Source: Holophagales bacterium
GTDB lineage: Bacteria > Acidobacteriota > Thermoanaerobaculia > UBA5066
Assembly: GCA_016719485.1 (NCBI GenBank)
Contig: JADJZB010000025.1
Coordinates: 1 to 64,000 of the forward strand
Reading direction: 5' to 3'
Length of the DNA stretch: 64,000 nt
In this document: piece after piece, positions 1-11,585 of the stretch
Position numbering within the stretch: position 1 is the first letter of the stretch
Layout of the letters: each line of letters starts with the position of its first letter
The notes under the pieces: generated by a model
What the model saw: the letters and a program-made list of their open reading frames with translations, nothing else
What the model was told of the DNA's origin: nothing
Databases searched by the model: none
Program-made: the position numbers and the translations under genes

Positions 1-136
1 CTTCCGACGAGCCGGCGGGCGAGCCCCGACCCAGACGGAGGTCCTCGACGTAGTCTACGACGAGGTCTCGGCGGCCTCGCCCGCGACGTCGTGCGGCGGC
101 TCGCCGAGGCCCCTGCGCCCTGACCGGTCGCCGCCG
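1..136. other. Left edge, no gene assigned
   Basis: A plus-strand frame is open from base 1 to a TGA at 121-123 (40 codons, ending RRLAEAPAP). It could be the C-terminus of a gene entering from the left, convergent with the HIT gene. It is arginine-rich and shows no recognisable motif, so I do not call it a gene. The surrounding sequence has many indels, which makes frame evidence weak here. Confidence 0.3.
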
Positions 137-550
137 TCAGCCTTCCGCCAGCCGGGCGGCCATCCGCGGTGGCCATCCGCTTCCCTCGTCCGCGTCGAGC
201 CGGGCCGCTCGGCCAGTCGATGCCGAGCCTGTGCCTGGCGTCGGGCCTCGGGATGACGTAAGTGGACGTGCGGCACTGCCCTGTGCAGGCGCCGTTGTTC
301 TGGGAGGACGTTGCAGTCGCGCGCGTGCCGGTCGCGGCCATCACGGCGCGGGCGATGCGCGGAAGGACCTGTTCTATGGCCGCCGCCGACTCCTCGGAAA
401 GCGCGTCGAGCGTGGCCGCCGGCTCCTGCGGGACGACGAGCGTGTGACCTGGCGCGAGGGCGCGATGTCGAGGAACGCGAAGACCATCACGTCTCGTAGA
501 CCCGGTGGCTCGGGATCTCCCGGATGATCCGCGTGGCGATCGTCTCTGCT
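137..550 (-). pseudogene. HIT (histidine triad) family protein, frameshifted
   Basis: HIT proteins are small nucleotide hydrolases or transferases (AMP-lysine or dinucleotide substrates). Reading across frames gives IATRIIREIPSHRVYE, then VFAFLDIAP, then a stretch like TLDALSEESAAAIEQ, then QNNGACTGQ, then VPHVH followed by VIPRPD, which is the HIT signature with its HxHxH triad. At the triad (about 250-262) bases are missing, so the last His of the motif is lost as written. One extra base near 165 hides the natural end MATAMAARLAEG, which would stop at 137-139. The start is probably the GTG at about 550 overlapping the kinase stop. At least three indels in about 140 codons point to consensus error rather than a decayed gene, but the sequence alone cannot settle this. 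The family assignment is firm; the activity is not. Confidence 0.75.
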
Positions 551-3351
551 CACGGCTTGCCTCCGGCCTCTTCTCCTGGCCGCCCTTCGACGTGACATCT
601 CGACGAGCCATATGTTCCCGGTCGTCTCGGCGAGCCTGTAGTAGATGGCGTCGCCGGTCGGCGACCAGGCGGTGAAGCGGACGTGTAGGTATTGAGGCGG
701 CGATTCGCCGTTTGCGTGCGATCCGTCTTCCCGTCGCGGGAGACCCATCCCACGTTCCAGATGCCGTCGCGCAGGCCGGCGAAGGCGATCTTCGAGCCGT
801 CCGGCGAGAACGAGTAGGGCCAGCTCTGCCCCGGCCCGCGGGTCAGCTGGACTGGCGTCTCGCCGGTGGCGGGAACCGTGAAGACGTGGACGTCCTCTTC
901 GCGCTTGGCCTCGAAGGCGAGCGTCGTGCCGTCGGGAGCCCAGCACGGGAACGCGGCGAGCTCGGTGTCGGAGGTGATCTGCCGCGGCGTCCCGCCGGGA
1001 GCTCGGCGACCCAGACGTTCAGCGTCGTCCTCCGCGGCTGGAGTGGAACGCGACCTTCGTGCCGTCCGGCGAGATGCGCATCGCGTCGTGCCCCGGCCGG
1101 TGTCGGCGACCACGTCCTCCCGCCGCCCCGTCGCGAGGTCGAGGGAGAAGAAGGCGCGGTGGCCGCGCCGGAGCGACATGAACCCGAGCCGGCGGTCTCC
1201 GCCGAACCAGTGCGGGTAGTCGTCGTCGGAGGGATCGGTCGTCTGAACGCCGTCTCCGCCGTCGGCGCTGACGATCCAGATGTCCTGGTTCGCGCCGGGC
1301 CTCCAGCGCCGGGAGAGCGCGATCTGCTTGCCGTCGTTCGAGACGGCTGACGGGGAGTTCCGCCCTGTCTCGCGCGTCACGGCCGATCCTGGGCCGCGCC
1401 TCTCCCCGCGCGTCGAGGCAATTTGGGGATGTTGCTGGCCATCGCGAGGCTGGCGTAGGCGAGCTTGGGTGCCGTCGCGCGAGACCGCCAGCTGCTTGAC
1501 CCAGCCGAGCCCCGCGACACCGAACGTCGCGATCTCCTCCGGAGCGCGGAGGGCCTTCCCCTGTCTGTGTCGCGACCTGCGCCGGTAGACCTGACGCTCC
1601 AGTTTTCCGACCAGCACGGGAAGAGGACGGCGCCGCCGTCAGCCCCCGGTATACCGGGTCGTAGCATTCGCCCGTCTTTCGTCACCTTCGCCGGCCCCTG
1701 AGCCGTCCACGCCGACGGGCCCAGATCTCGGAGGACGTGCGGTTGTAGCTGGCGAAGGGCGGATCCAGCTTGCCGTCGGGCGACCAGGCTGCTGCGCCGT
1801 GCCTGCCGCTCGGGCGCCCCACCTGCGTCAGGGCAAGGCGCGGCGGCGAACCGTCGAGGGGGGCCGATCCAGGAGGACGGAGGGGGAGCGCGCCGAGCGA
1901 GTTCGCCGCGAAGTCGACCCCACCGACCCTGACTCCGAAGACGAGGGCCTTGCCGTCGGGCGAGAACGAGGGACGCGAGCCGAACGTCGTCACGGGCGCG
2001 GCACGCCACCGAGGGCGGCACGAGCCACACGCCGCCGACGCTCGGGACGTGGTAGGGGATCGTCTCGCCGTCGGGCGACCGGAAGCCGGGAGTGAGGTTC
2101 TGCCGGCCGGCCGTCGTGAGCTGATCTCACGGCTTCCCGATGCCAGGGGCCGGCGGTAGATTCCCGAATCCGTCCGACCGGTCGGACGCGTAGGCCAGGG
2201 CTCTGCCGTCGGGCGAGAAGGCGGGAAAGACGTCGAGGCCGGCGGATGAGGTCAGCTGGACTTCGGTCTGGAGGGGCGGCCCTCCCTGGAAGACCTGGCC
2301 CCCGCCCCGACCGAAACCAGGAGGAACGACGCACCGGCGACGGCCGTGCGAGGAGGCACGCCCCCACGGCGAAGAGCGAGTCCCGCCGTTCATGGCTTCC
2401 GGGGCCGGCAACGCTCGAGGGGGCGCTGACATCGTCGGGAACCGCGCGGGTACGCGGTGCGGGCGGGTGCGGCTGCGCCGAGCTCCCAGCCCCTGGTGGT
2501 GCCAGCACCGCCTCGATCGCGGCGGCTATCTCGCGCATCGAGGCGAATCAAGCTGGGCTAACCCCCGTGAGGGCCCGGTCCGCGACTTCGGCGAACCTCG
2601 ACGACGCCGCTTCTGAAGCTTTGAATCGGCGGGTGCCTGAGGTGGAGGATGGCGTACATGACGTCGACCGCTGCCCCTTCGAAGGGGAGCTTTCCCGGCC
2701 AGGAGCTCGTAGAAGACGATGCCGAGGGAGAAAGATGTCGCTGCGCGCGTCGACCTTCTTCCCGCTCGCCTGCTCGGGGACATGTACTGCGCCGTGCCGA
2801 CGACGAGATCCTGTCGGTCGTGAGCGACGGCTGGCTCCGTCGCCGGTCCTCCGGTACGGACTGACTTTCGCGAGGCCGAAGTCGAGAACGCGGATTCTTT
2901 CCGTCCCGGCCAACCATCAGGTTCGACGGATGTCGCGGTGGGAGGACCCCCGCCCGTGGGCGGCGACCAGTCCCTCCGCGGCCTGTGCGATCCAGCGCGC
3001 CGCCCTGGGGGCGGCGACCGGGCCCGAGAGGAGCATCGTCCTCGAGCGTCTCGGCCTCCGACGAACTCCTGGACGAGATACGGGACCCGCTCGTGCTCGC
3101 CGACGTCGTAGACGTGGACGAGGTTGGGGTGCGAGAGGAGGCCATGATCCGCCCTCGTTCTCGAACCGCGCGCGCCGGTCGGGCGTGCCGACGAGGTCTC
3201 CGGGCAGGGTCTTCAGCGCCACGATCCGGCCGAGCGACGTGTCCTCCGCGCGGTAGACCTCTCCCATCGCACCACTCCCGACGGAGGAGAGGATCCGGTA
3301 CCGGCCCACGAGGGTACCGGGCGCAAGAGGACGTGAGGCTTCCGCGTTCAT
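550..3351 (-). pseudogene. Ser/Thr protein kinase with C-terminal TolB/WD40-like propeller, frameshifted
   Basis: This is a Hanks-type kinase joined to a PD40/TolB-like beta-propeller, a common Acidobacteriota architecture of about 900 residues; this one reconstructs to about 930. The N-terminus GTLVGRYRILSSVGSGAMGE holds the glycine loop. It is followed by VALKTL (ATP lysine), HRDIRPSNLMV (catalytic loop, split over two frames), VLDFGLAKV (DFG, near 2885) and SLGIVFYELLAGKAP. Propeller blades such as FSPDGSKIAFA, WAPDGTTLAFEA and WSPTGDAIYY fill the rest. I chose the ATG at 3351, preceded by GGAAGG, over a GTG at 3390. Coding switches among three frames at roughly ten places, many at G/C runs. 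It is probably an intact membrane kinase in the living cell that senses through the propeller; no partner regulator is visible. The stop overlaps the HIT start. Confidence 0.8.
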
Positions 3352-3443
3352 CGGCCTTCCAGAGATGCTCCATCGCCCTCGCAGGGGCACACTTCGAGAT
3401 CTCCGTCGATCTTACTCTGGCGTCACGGTGACGGAGCGCGCCC

Positions 3444-3449
3444 TATACT
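3444..3449 (+). promoter_or_regulatory. Candidate -10 box TATACT for the HtrA gene
   Basis: TATACT lies 17 bases before the ATG at 3467 in a GC-rich divergent gap. No convincing -35 hexamer sits 16-18 bases upstream. It would give a leader of about 10 bases. Confidence 0.35.
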
Positions 3450-3466
3450 CGCCAGCCGAGGCTCCG

Positions 3467-4578
<1,112 letters not shown>

Positions 4579-4587
4579 AGCGGCGCC

Positions 4588-7500
4588 TCAGGCGGGCACG
4601 TCCGCCGGAAGACGGATCTCGAACGTCGAGCCGGTTCCGGGATCACTCTCCACGGTGACCCGCCCCCCCATCAGCTCGCAGAGCTGCCGGGTGATGGCGA
4701 GACCGAGGCCTGTGCCGCCCTCCCGCCGCGCCGTCGAGAGGTCGGCCTGCGAGAAGGGCTCGAAGATGTTCGCGAGCTCGTCCGGGTGAATGCCGACCCG
4801 GTGTCCGTGACGCGGAACGAGACCCACGACCGGCCCTTCGTCGACGAACCGGCGGACCTCCAGCTCGACCGTCCCGTCCTGCGTGAACCGGCAGGCGTTG
4901 GAAAGGAGGTTGAAGAGGCACTGGCGCACCTTCCGCGGGTCCGACGTCATCGTGTCCTCTCCGCGGGGCACCGGACGACCAGCGCGTTGCGGTTCTTCGC
5001 CAGGAGCGGCCTGACGATCGCGGTCGTCTCCTCGACGAGGAGAGCCAGTGGGAAGGTCGCGAGCTCGAGGTCGAGGCGCCCCGCCTCGACCTTGGGCAGG
5101 TCGAGAACCGAGCTGACGAGCTCGAGCTGGTGGAGGCCGCGGTGCGGACGCGCTCGAGGTCCCTCGCGAGGGCCGGCCGAGCCTTCCTCCGACGCCTCCT
5201 CCGAGAGCATCTCCGAGTAGCCGATGATCGCGTTCAGCGGCGTCCGCAGCTCGTGCGAGACGTTCGCCAGAAAACGGCTCTTCGTCCGGCTCGCCTCCTC
5301 GGCCTCGGCGGTGGCGCGCTCGGCGACCTCGCGGTGCCGCTCGGCATCGGCCCTCGCCTCCTCGGCCTTCGCGAGCGCCTCCTCGGCCCGAACCTTCTCC
5401 TCGGAGAGGCTGCGGGTCCGCTGCTCCACGAGGACGAGCAGCCGGGACTCCTGCGCGCGGTGCCGCGCCACGCGCCACCGCACGACTCCCACGCCGCGGC
5501 CGTCGCGAGGACGGCCAGCGCGACCCAGAACCACCACGTCTCCCACACGCGCGCGGCCTTCCGGAAAGAGAGCGCCGTCACGCTCGCCCCACTTCGCCCG
5601 CCGCGTCGGCCGCCGAGACACGAAAGACGAAGCTGCCGCTCGGCAGGTTCGTGTAGTAGGCGACACGGCGCGTCCCGACGTCGACCGCCAGGTTCTCGAG
5701 CCCGTCGAGCCGGATGCGGAAGCGGACCCTGTCGGGAGAGACGAGCGTGAGGGCGGTGTAGTGGATCTCGACCCGCCCGGTGCCGGGCGGAAGGACGAGG
5801 GGAGAGCGGAGGTCGGCCGGACGACCGTCGACGAAGACGTCCTCGATCGCGACCCGCGGGTGCGGCCCGAGGCCCGAATCCGCGCCGGGTCAAGGACGGC
5901 GACGCCCCGGAACGTCGGGAACCAGAGACGCCCGTCCGCGCCCACGAAGCCCGCGGGCTGCTGGCCGCCCGCCGCGCTCGCGTTGCGCATCCCGTCGGAT
6001 GTCCCGGAAGGCCACGGACCGCAGGCTCACGGCCCGGCCGTCGGCCACGGCGTCGAGCTCCTCGCGGGACACCCGGAAGACCCCCTTGTTGCAGGTCATC
6101 CAGAAGGAGCCCTTCCCGTCGTCGAGGATCACCTGACGAGGTCGTCGAAGAGCCCGTCGCGCGTCAGACCTGCGCGACCTTTCCCGCCGCGGATGCGGTT
6201 CAGGCCGCCGCCTGAGGTGCCGGCCCAGACGGTTCCGTCCGGTTCGGCCCTCAGCGCGATGACGCGGTTGCTCGAGAGCCCGTTCTCCGTCGTGAAGACC
6301 TGACCCCGTCCTCGGCCAGCCGCGTCACGCCGCCCCCGGACGAGGCGAGCCAGATCGCGCCGTCGTTCCCTCGGCGATCGCGACGAAGCGCCCCGTCGGA
6401 AGCCCGTCGGCGACGGTGAATATCTCAGGCTGCCGTTCGGGGCCACGCGCGTCAGCCCTCCTCCGATCGTCGCGATCCAGACGTTCCTGCCGCGGTCCTC
6501 GAGGAACGCTCGCACGTCGTGGTGCGGGAGGCCCTCTGCGGGACTGAGGAGCGTGAAGCGCCCGCCCGCGAACCGCGCGGCCCCTCCCAGGTTCGTCCCG
6601 ACCCAGAGGGTCCCGTTCCGGTCCTCCATGAGCGCCGAGACGTGGTCGCTCGGCAGGCCGTCGGCCTCCGAAACGAGGTGACACGGCCCTCCTTCAGCCG
6701 GTTCAGGCCTCCCCCGCGGTGGCGATCCAGACCGAGCCGTCGCGCCCCTCGCAGAGCGCGCGCACGTTGTCGTTCGTCAGCCCCTCGCGCGTCGTGTAGG
6801 TCAGGAATTTCCCGTCGCGGAGCCGGTTGAGGCCGCCGACCCACGTGCCGATCCAGAGGCTCCCTCGTCGTCCGTGGTGACGGCCCAGACCTGGTCGTTC
6901 GAGAGGCCCTCGCGCGTCCTGATGACTTCCGCGACGCCGTCCTTCAGCCGGCCGACCCCGGCACCCCCACGTCCCGAACCAGACCGTTCCTCCCGCGTCG
7001 ACGTGGACCGAGGTGACCTGGTTGGAGGGAAAGCCGGTCCTCTCCCGGTACGGCGTCGACGTCGCCCTTGACGAGGGTGAGGCCCCCTCCGGACGTGGCG
7101 ACCCAGACGCCGCCGTCCGTGTCGGGCGCCAGGCCCGGACCAGGCCCGATCCGAGGACCTCCTCGCCGACGACCCGCTCGACGCGTCCGCTCCGAACGAC
7201 CGCCGCCCCCTTGCCCGTCGTCCTGACCCAGAGGGCACCGGACGGATCGAACGCGAGCACCCGTACGTGCCCGATCGGAAGGCCCTCTCCAATCCCGATC
7301 CGCTGCACGACCCGGCCGCCCGAGAGCCGTTGGACTCCGTTCCCGTCTCCGCCGATCCAGGCGTCCCCCGCCGCGTCGAACACGATCGACCAGACGACGA
7401 GGCTGCCGAGGCCCTCGGCGCTGCCGATCGACGCGAACGTTCCGTCGCGGCGGCGGCAGAGGATCCCGCCGCCGTTCGTGCCCGCCCAGAGCGTCCCGTC

Positions 7501-7842
7501 GGGCCCCTCGGCGAGGGAGATGATCGAGTTGTGCTTCAGCTCGGGCGTGTTGCGCCGGTCGTAGGTCGTGAAGCGCGCCCCGTCGAACCGGACGAGCCCC
7601 TCCTGGGTGCCGACCCAGAGATAGCCGTCCCGGCCGCGCAGGACCGCCTGGACCGTGTTCTGCGGCAGCCCCTGTTCCTGCTGCCAGACGTCGAGGCCGT
7701 ACTGGGAAAGGCGCTTGCCGGGCTCCAGCCCCTCCGCGACGCCCGCTGCGAGGAGCACGACCGCGAGGAGGCCGAGGGCCGTCGTCCTTCGAAACACGCG
7801 CGGATCATAGGCGGGCACTCCTGCCTTCCGGCCCGCCGGCAC
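4588..7842 (-). pseudogene. Propeller (Reg_prop/Y_Y_Y) sensor histidine kinase, frameshifted
   Basis: About 1085 residues in the usual order. A signal peptide (TALGLLAVVLLAAGVAEG) precedes many Reg_prop blades (DGYLWVGTQEGLVRFDG, DGTLWAGTNGGG, GLTNDNVRALCEG). A Y_Y_Y domain lies near 5600-5850, a transmembrane helix (WFWVALAVLATAAAW) near 5530 and a coiled coil (EEALAKAEEARADAERH). Then come HisKA with the phospho-accepting His in SHELRTPLN (about 5254) and HATPase_c with NLLSNACRF and GTGLGLAI. No receiver domain or response regulator is visible in the window. The reading frame changes at about six places between 4900 and 7120; the first 220 and last 100 codons are clean. A GTG at 7797 is an alternative start that avoids overlap with the hydrolase stop at 7805. 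The ligand sensed is unknown. Confidence 0.85.
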
Positions 7843-8635
7843 GGATCCAGCCGCGGCAGCGATCGAGGAAGGCGCGCAGCTTCGGGAGGAACTCCTCGGG
7901 GTGCTCGAGCGGGGCCAGGTGGGCTCCCGGCAGCGTCAGGAGCTCGACCCACGGCGCGTTCACCGCAGCATCCACCATCTGCTCGGAGGCCGACGGCGGC
8001 GTCAGCTCGTCGTCGTCGCCGACGGCAGCCAGGAACGGAACGGCCAGCGTCCTGAGGACGTCGAAACGGTCGACCCTTCCGGCCATCCCCCGCTGGTCCG
8101 CGGCCGCCGTCGCCGGCGGCGTCGCGAGGAACATGGTCCGGACCAGCTGCTCGAGCGCGCCCCCGCGCGACTCGGGGACGAGGAACTGCGGGAGCATCTT
8201 CGAAAGGAGGGGCTCCATGCCGTCCTTCTCGATCGCGGCGGCCGAGTCCGCGCGCTTCGCCTTCCCGGCGTCGTCGTCGGCGTTTGCACGCGAGTCGCAG
8301 AGGACGAGCCCCCGCAGCCGCGCACGCAGGCTGGCGTCGAGCCGCGCGAGGAGCTCGAGCGCGACGTAGCCCCCCATCGAGAGCCCCATCACGACGAACG
8401 GCTCGTCGCCGGGCAGCCCTTCGAGGACGTCCCGGGCGAGAAGGGACATCGCGTGAACGGGTTCGGCCGTTCGGCCCGAACCGCCTCGACCACGGAAGTC
8501 GGGCGCCGTCACGGCGACACCCGCCCCGAGCTGGCCCGCCGCGGCGGCCGCCTTCACGAGGCCCCACATGCGGCCGTCGAGAGGAAACGCGTGGAGGGCG
8601 AGGAGGCGGAGGGACGAGGGCTGCTCTCGGGTCAT
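7805..8635 (-). CDS. Alpha/beta hydrolase
   Basis: This 276-residue alpha/beta-fold hydrolase is close to the usual family length. The nucleophile elbow GLSMGG has Ser at about residue 86. The acid lies in VGDDDELTP and the catalytic His in PGAHLAPLEHPEEF. The oxyanion side is LHAFPLDGRMW, and DFRGRGGSG is typical of the esterase/lactonase/haloperoxidase branch (compare pimeloyl-ester or 3-oxoadipate enol-lactone hydrolases). There is no signal peptide, so it is probably cytosolic. It is transcribed towards the histidine kinase, whose start lies at or just past its stop. A TATCCT box ends 6 bases before the ATG and no ribosome-binding site is present. The substrate cannot be told from sequence. 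Confidence 0.9.
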   Translation of the reverse strand: MTREQPSSLRLLALHAFPLDGRMWGLVKAAAAAGQLGAGVAVTAPDFRGRGGSGRTAEPVHAMSLLARDVLEGLPGDEPFVVMGLSMGGYVALELLARLDASLRARLRGLVLCDSRANADDDAGKAKRADSAAAIEKDGMEPLLSKMLPQFLVPESRGGALEQLVRTMFLATPPATAAADQRGMAGRVDRFDVLRTLAVPFLAAVGDDDELTPPSASEQMVDAAVNAPWVELLTLPGAHLAPLEHPEEFLPKLRAFLDRCRGWIRAGGPEGRSARL

Positions 8636-8641
8636 TCCGGG

Positions 8642-8647
8642 AGGATA
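8642..8647 (-). promoter_or_regulatory. -10 box TATCCT, leaderless-type, for the hydrolase
   Basis: TATCCT is followed by six bases (CCCGGA) and the ATG at 8635. There is no purine-rich ribosome-binding site between them. The spacing matches seven other starts in the window. Confidence 0.5.
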
Positions 8648-8686
8648 GACCTGCTCGATCCGGCAGCCGTCACGCCGGGCCGGACC

Positions 8687-10338
8687 TCACTCACCCGGCT
8701 GAGGCAGCCTGTAGACGAGACCGGTGTCGCTCCCTTCGGGATGGCTGTCGCGCAGCGCGAGCGCTCTCAGGGCGGGCTCGTCCGCGAGCCACGTGTCGAA
8801 CTCGCTCTTGCCGGTCACGACCCAGCCGCCCGGGTTCTTCCCGAGCCACGCCAGGAGGGCCTCGGGCGTCTTCACCCACTCGACCCTGCGGTCGAGGACG
8901 ACGAGGGCGTAGCACCGGAACCGGTTGCTCGCGTAGGCCAGGGGCTCGCCGGCCGACACGTGCGGGCGCAGCCTCTCGTAGAGCGGACGGGCGGTCTTGC
9001 GTACGTTCAAGGCAGGGAAGCCCTTCGCCCCGAGCGCCGCCTCCGCGAGCCAGAGCCCGGCGGCGAGCGCGAACGCCGCCCCCGCGATCTCCCGCCGCCG
9101 CCGGGCGAGGACGACGAGCGCCACGACGGCTCCGAGGCCGAGCGGTACGGCGATCCACGGGACGAGGTGCGCGTCGGAGGGCACCTTCCTCGCCGCGACC
9201 GGGTAGAGGGGCGGCGGCCGCCAGGACGAGAACGATCGCGAGGACCGCCAGGATTGCCCGCACGGCCCGCCGGGCCCGATGCGCCGCATCGTCCTCCGCC
9301 TCTCATGCGCGCCACGAAGAGCGCGAGGACGGCGGCGACGAACGGGTAGAGGAAGAGGAGGTACTTGCCCTGCTTCGATCGCGAGATGGAGAGGAGGACG
9401 AAGACGGCTCCGACGGCCCGGAGCACCGACGCGAGACGCGGGTTCGCGGCGAGCTCTCCCCGCCTCCAGAGGACGACGATGGCCACGACCGCGGGGAGGG
9501 TCCAGGGGAAGAAGTCGACCCAGACCTTCTCGACCGCGTAGTACCAGAAGGGGTGGATGTGGTCCCAGGCCGCGGCGAACCGCACGAGGTTGTGCCGGAT
9601 GAGGAGCTCGTACGCGTAGTCCCACCCGAAGCGGCGGATGGCGAGGACGTACCAGGGGGCCGCGACGAGCGCCACGACGATCGCGGCACGCACGGGGTAG
9701 AGAACCCGAACAGGACGCAGCGAGCGGGTCGCGGCGACCGACACTCCCGCCACGAGGACGGAGATCGCGATCGCGAGCGGCCCCTTCGTCAGGACGGCGA
9801 GGCCGAGGAGGACGTGCCCGCCGAACGCCAGCCAGGGCCGCGGCGCGTCGTCGTTCTCGAGCCGGAGCTGGACCAGGAGAGCCCCGGCGAGGAGCCCCGA
9901 GAAGAGGGCGTCCATCTGGAGGAACTGCGCCTGCCAGAAGGTGAGCGGCGCGACGGCGATCGCCGCCCCGGCGAGCCACCGGTCGCGCGGGGCCCCGAGC
10001 CAGGCCGCGGCCTTCACGGCGACGAGGACGAGGAGGATCGTCCCGACGAGCGAGGGAACGCGGCTTCCGAACGGCGTGAGGTCGCCCCCGGTGAACGGCG
10101 TCGTCGCGGCGGCCGCCCAGTAGGTCAGGATCGGCTTCTCGGGGAAGGGGACGCCGTTCTGGTACGGAACCACGTAGTCGCCGCGCTGCACCATCTCGCG
10201 CGTGTGCTGGGCGTAGTCGGGTTCGTCGGGCCGCCAGTAGTCGCGTCCCCACGCGGCGATCGCCGCAGGCATCAGGGCGGCCACGACGAAGAGCGCCAGC
10301 AGGACGAAGGGCGCGGGCTTTCTGAGCGGGATGGTCAT
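8687..10338 (-). pseudogene. GT39/ArnT-like membrane glycosyltransferase, two frameshifts
   Basis: This multi-pass glycosyltransferase family 39 protein (about 550 residues) uses polyprenyl-phosphate sugars and acts on the periplasmic side. The first outer loop has the family acid pair in YWRPDEPDYAQHTREM, then VPYQNGVPFPEKPILTYW. Helices such as LVGTILLVLVAVKAAAWLG and RAAIVVALVAAPWYVLAI follow. SKQGKYLLFLYPF is the typical late motif. The soluble C-terminus (YASNRFRCYALVVLDRR to GLVYRLPQPGE) continues in another frame. Two indels between about 9200 and 9290 break the penultimate helix, which reads as RAILAVLAIVLVLAAAAP in a third frame. Start ATG at 10338 (MTIPLRKP). It could modify lipid A or add sugar to a lipid-linked glycan. 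It is divergent from the cytochrome gene. Confidence 0.8.
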
Positions 10339-10490
10339 TGGCCGTCCGGATGGTAGAGCAGACGGCGAGCCGGCGCATCCCGACGGCCTGTCCCGGCGCC
10401 ACCGGCCGTTTCGGATCACGTGGCAGGCCGACGCCCGTGAATCGTTCGAGATCCCGGGGTTAAGCTCGTCGTGCGCTCACCCTGGATCGA

Positions 10491-10498
10491 AGGAGGTT
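10491..10498 (+). promoter_or_regulatory. Strong ribosome-binding site for the cytochrome gene
   Basis: AAGGAGGT lies six bases before the ATG at 10504 and decides between that start and the ATG at 10471. Confidence 0.7.
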
Positions 10499-10503
10499 TC
10501 GCA

Positions 10504-11262
10504 ATGAGGAAGCCGTGGGCCGCGGTCGTCCTGCTCGCATGCACCTCCAGCCTTCTCTTCGCGTGCAAGGCTCGCGAGGAAGCCCCACCCCCGGCGCGGG
10601 AGACGGCTCCTCCTCCCTCCGAGGCCGCTGCGGACGCCGCCCCGCAGGTCGCAGCGCCCTCCGAGCCGGCTCCTGTCGACGCTGCGCCCCAGCCGGCGGC
10701 AAGCCCGGAGGCCGCCGCGCGGCCCGGCGCGCCGGAGCGTCCGCCCCGGAGCGCCCCGCCGAGACCGGCCGAGACCGGTCCGAGGACGCCGACGGCGGGC
10801 CAGGCACCGAAGGCTGCAGAAGCCGCCGCGGCCCCTGCCCCTCCTCCCGCTACCCCGGCCCCGACTCCCCCACCTGCAGCTCCCCAGGCGGCCCCTGCGG
10901 CGCCGGCTCCCGCGGCGGCGAGGCCGGCTCCCGGAATCGCCGACCCGGGCGGCGAAGTCGCGGTGACACCGGGGAAAGCCGGCCTCGCGCGCATCGGGGC
11001 CGAGAAGTGCAAGCTCTGCCACAAGCTGCAGTACACCTCCTGGGCCGACTCGGGCCACGCCAGGCGCAAGCCCGCCCTGGACTGCGAGAGCTGCCACGGC
11101 CCCGGAAGCGAGTACAAGTCGCTGGCGGTGATGAAGGATCCGGCGAAGGCGAAGGCGGCCGGACTCGTCGAGCCGGGCGCGGCCTTCTGCGGAAAGTGCC
11201 ACACGGGAGCGTGGGATCCCGCTCTCCTCGCGAAGGTCCACGCGCACAAGGCCGCCCCGTAG
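10504..11262 (+). CDS. Triheme c-type cytochrome lipoprotein
   Basis: This 252-residue exported electron-transfer protein has a signal peptide ending in a lipobox (SSLLFAC, lipidated Cys 21). A long Pro/Ala-rich linker (about residues 25-150) follows, which probably spans away from the membrane. Three haem-binding motifs are CKLCH (169-173), CESCH (194-198) and CGKCH (229-233). Extra His residues (H in SGHARRK, HAHK at the end) could be distal ligands. It resembles the small cytochrome c554/NrfH-like CxxCH proteins of Acidobacteriota and Deltaproteobacteria. The start at 10504 is set by a strong AAGGAGGT six bases upstream; an ATG at 10471 lacks one. Its partner enzyme is not next to it, so the electron donor and acceptor are unknown. 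Confidence 0.85.
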   Translation: MRKPWAAVVLLACTSSLLFACKAREEAPPPARETAPPPSEAAADAAPQVAAPSEPAPVDAAPQPAASPEAAARPGAPERPPRSAPPRPAETGPRTPTAGQAPKAAEAAAAPAPPPATPAPTPPPAAPQAAPAAPAPAAARPAPGIADPGGEVAVTPGKAGLARIGAEKCKLCHKLQYTSWADSGHARRKPALDCESCHGPGSEYKSLAVMKDPAKAKAAGLVEPGAAFCGKCHTGAWDPALLAKVHAHKAAP

Positions 11263-11314
11263 CACTCCGGCGCCGCCCGGACGGTCGGTCCCCGGGTCCC
11301 TCCGCCGCTCGACG

Positions 11315-11339
11315 AAAAAAGGCCGCCCGAAGGCGGCCT
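11315..11339 (-). terminator. Rho-independent terminator of the tRNA transcript
   Basis: On the minus strand AGGCCGCC-TTCG-GGCGGCCT forms an 8-bp stem with a UUCG tetraloop, followed by six T. It sits 12 bases beyond the CCA end of tRNA-Arg and ends the tRNA-His/tRNA-Arg transcript. Confidence 0.85.
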
Positions 11340-11350
11340 GATCTCGTGGG

Positions 11351-11428
11351 TGGTGCGCCCGCCGCGATTCGAACGCGGGACCTTTAGATCCGGAGTCTAA
11401 CGCTCTATCCGGGCTGAGCTACGGGCGC
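11351..11428 (-). tRNA. tRNA-Arg (anticodon CCG)
   Basis: The acceptor stem GCGCCCG pairs with CGGGCGC, then discriminator A and an encoded CCA (11351-11353). The D arm is GCTC-AGCCCGGATA-GAGC. The anticodon stem TTAGA/TCTAA encloses CTCCGGA, giving CCG. The T arm CCGCG-TTCGAAT-CGCGG is intact. It reads the CGG codon, which is frequent in this GC-rich genome. It follows tRNA-His on the same strand 22 bases away, so they are probably co-transcribed. Confidence 0.95.
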
Positions 11429-11450
11429 GTATGCGAAAGAGCGGTGAAAT

Positions 11451-11527
11451 TGGGGTGAGAGACGGGGATCGAACCCGCGACCACCGGAACCACAATCCGG
11501 CGCTCTACCGACTGAGCTACTCTCACC
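11451..11527 (-). tRNA. tRNA-His (anticodon GTG)
   Basis: The acceptor GTGAGAG pairs with CTCTCAC. An extra 5' G(-1) faces C73, which is the identity pair of tRNA-His. The anticodon stem CCGGA/TCCGG encloses TTGTGGT, giving GTG. The T arm GCGGG-TTCGATC-CCCGT is intact, and CCA is encoded. It lies upstream of tRNA-Arg in the same transcript and is divergent from the symporter gene. Confidence 0.95.
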
Positions 11528-11585
11528 GCGCTCATTCGGACGGCGGAGGATATCAGAAAAGCACTGGCCCGCCAGCCTCGCCGGG

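Noticed and set aside
6290..6315. Second copy of the GGGGTCAGGTCTT core seen at the gmhA end
   Set aside because: Here it encodes GQVFTTENGL of a propeller blade in the histidine kinase and has no hairpin or AT-rich flank, so the match is chance.
8284..10356. 690-codon plus-strand open frame
   Set aside because: Arg/Pro/Gly/Glu-rich antisense shadow of the hydrolase and GT39 genes; long antisense frames are expected at this GC content.
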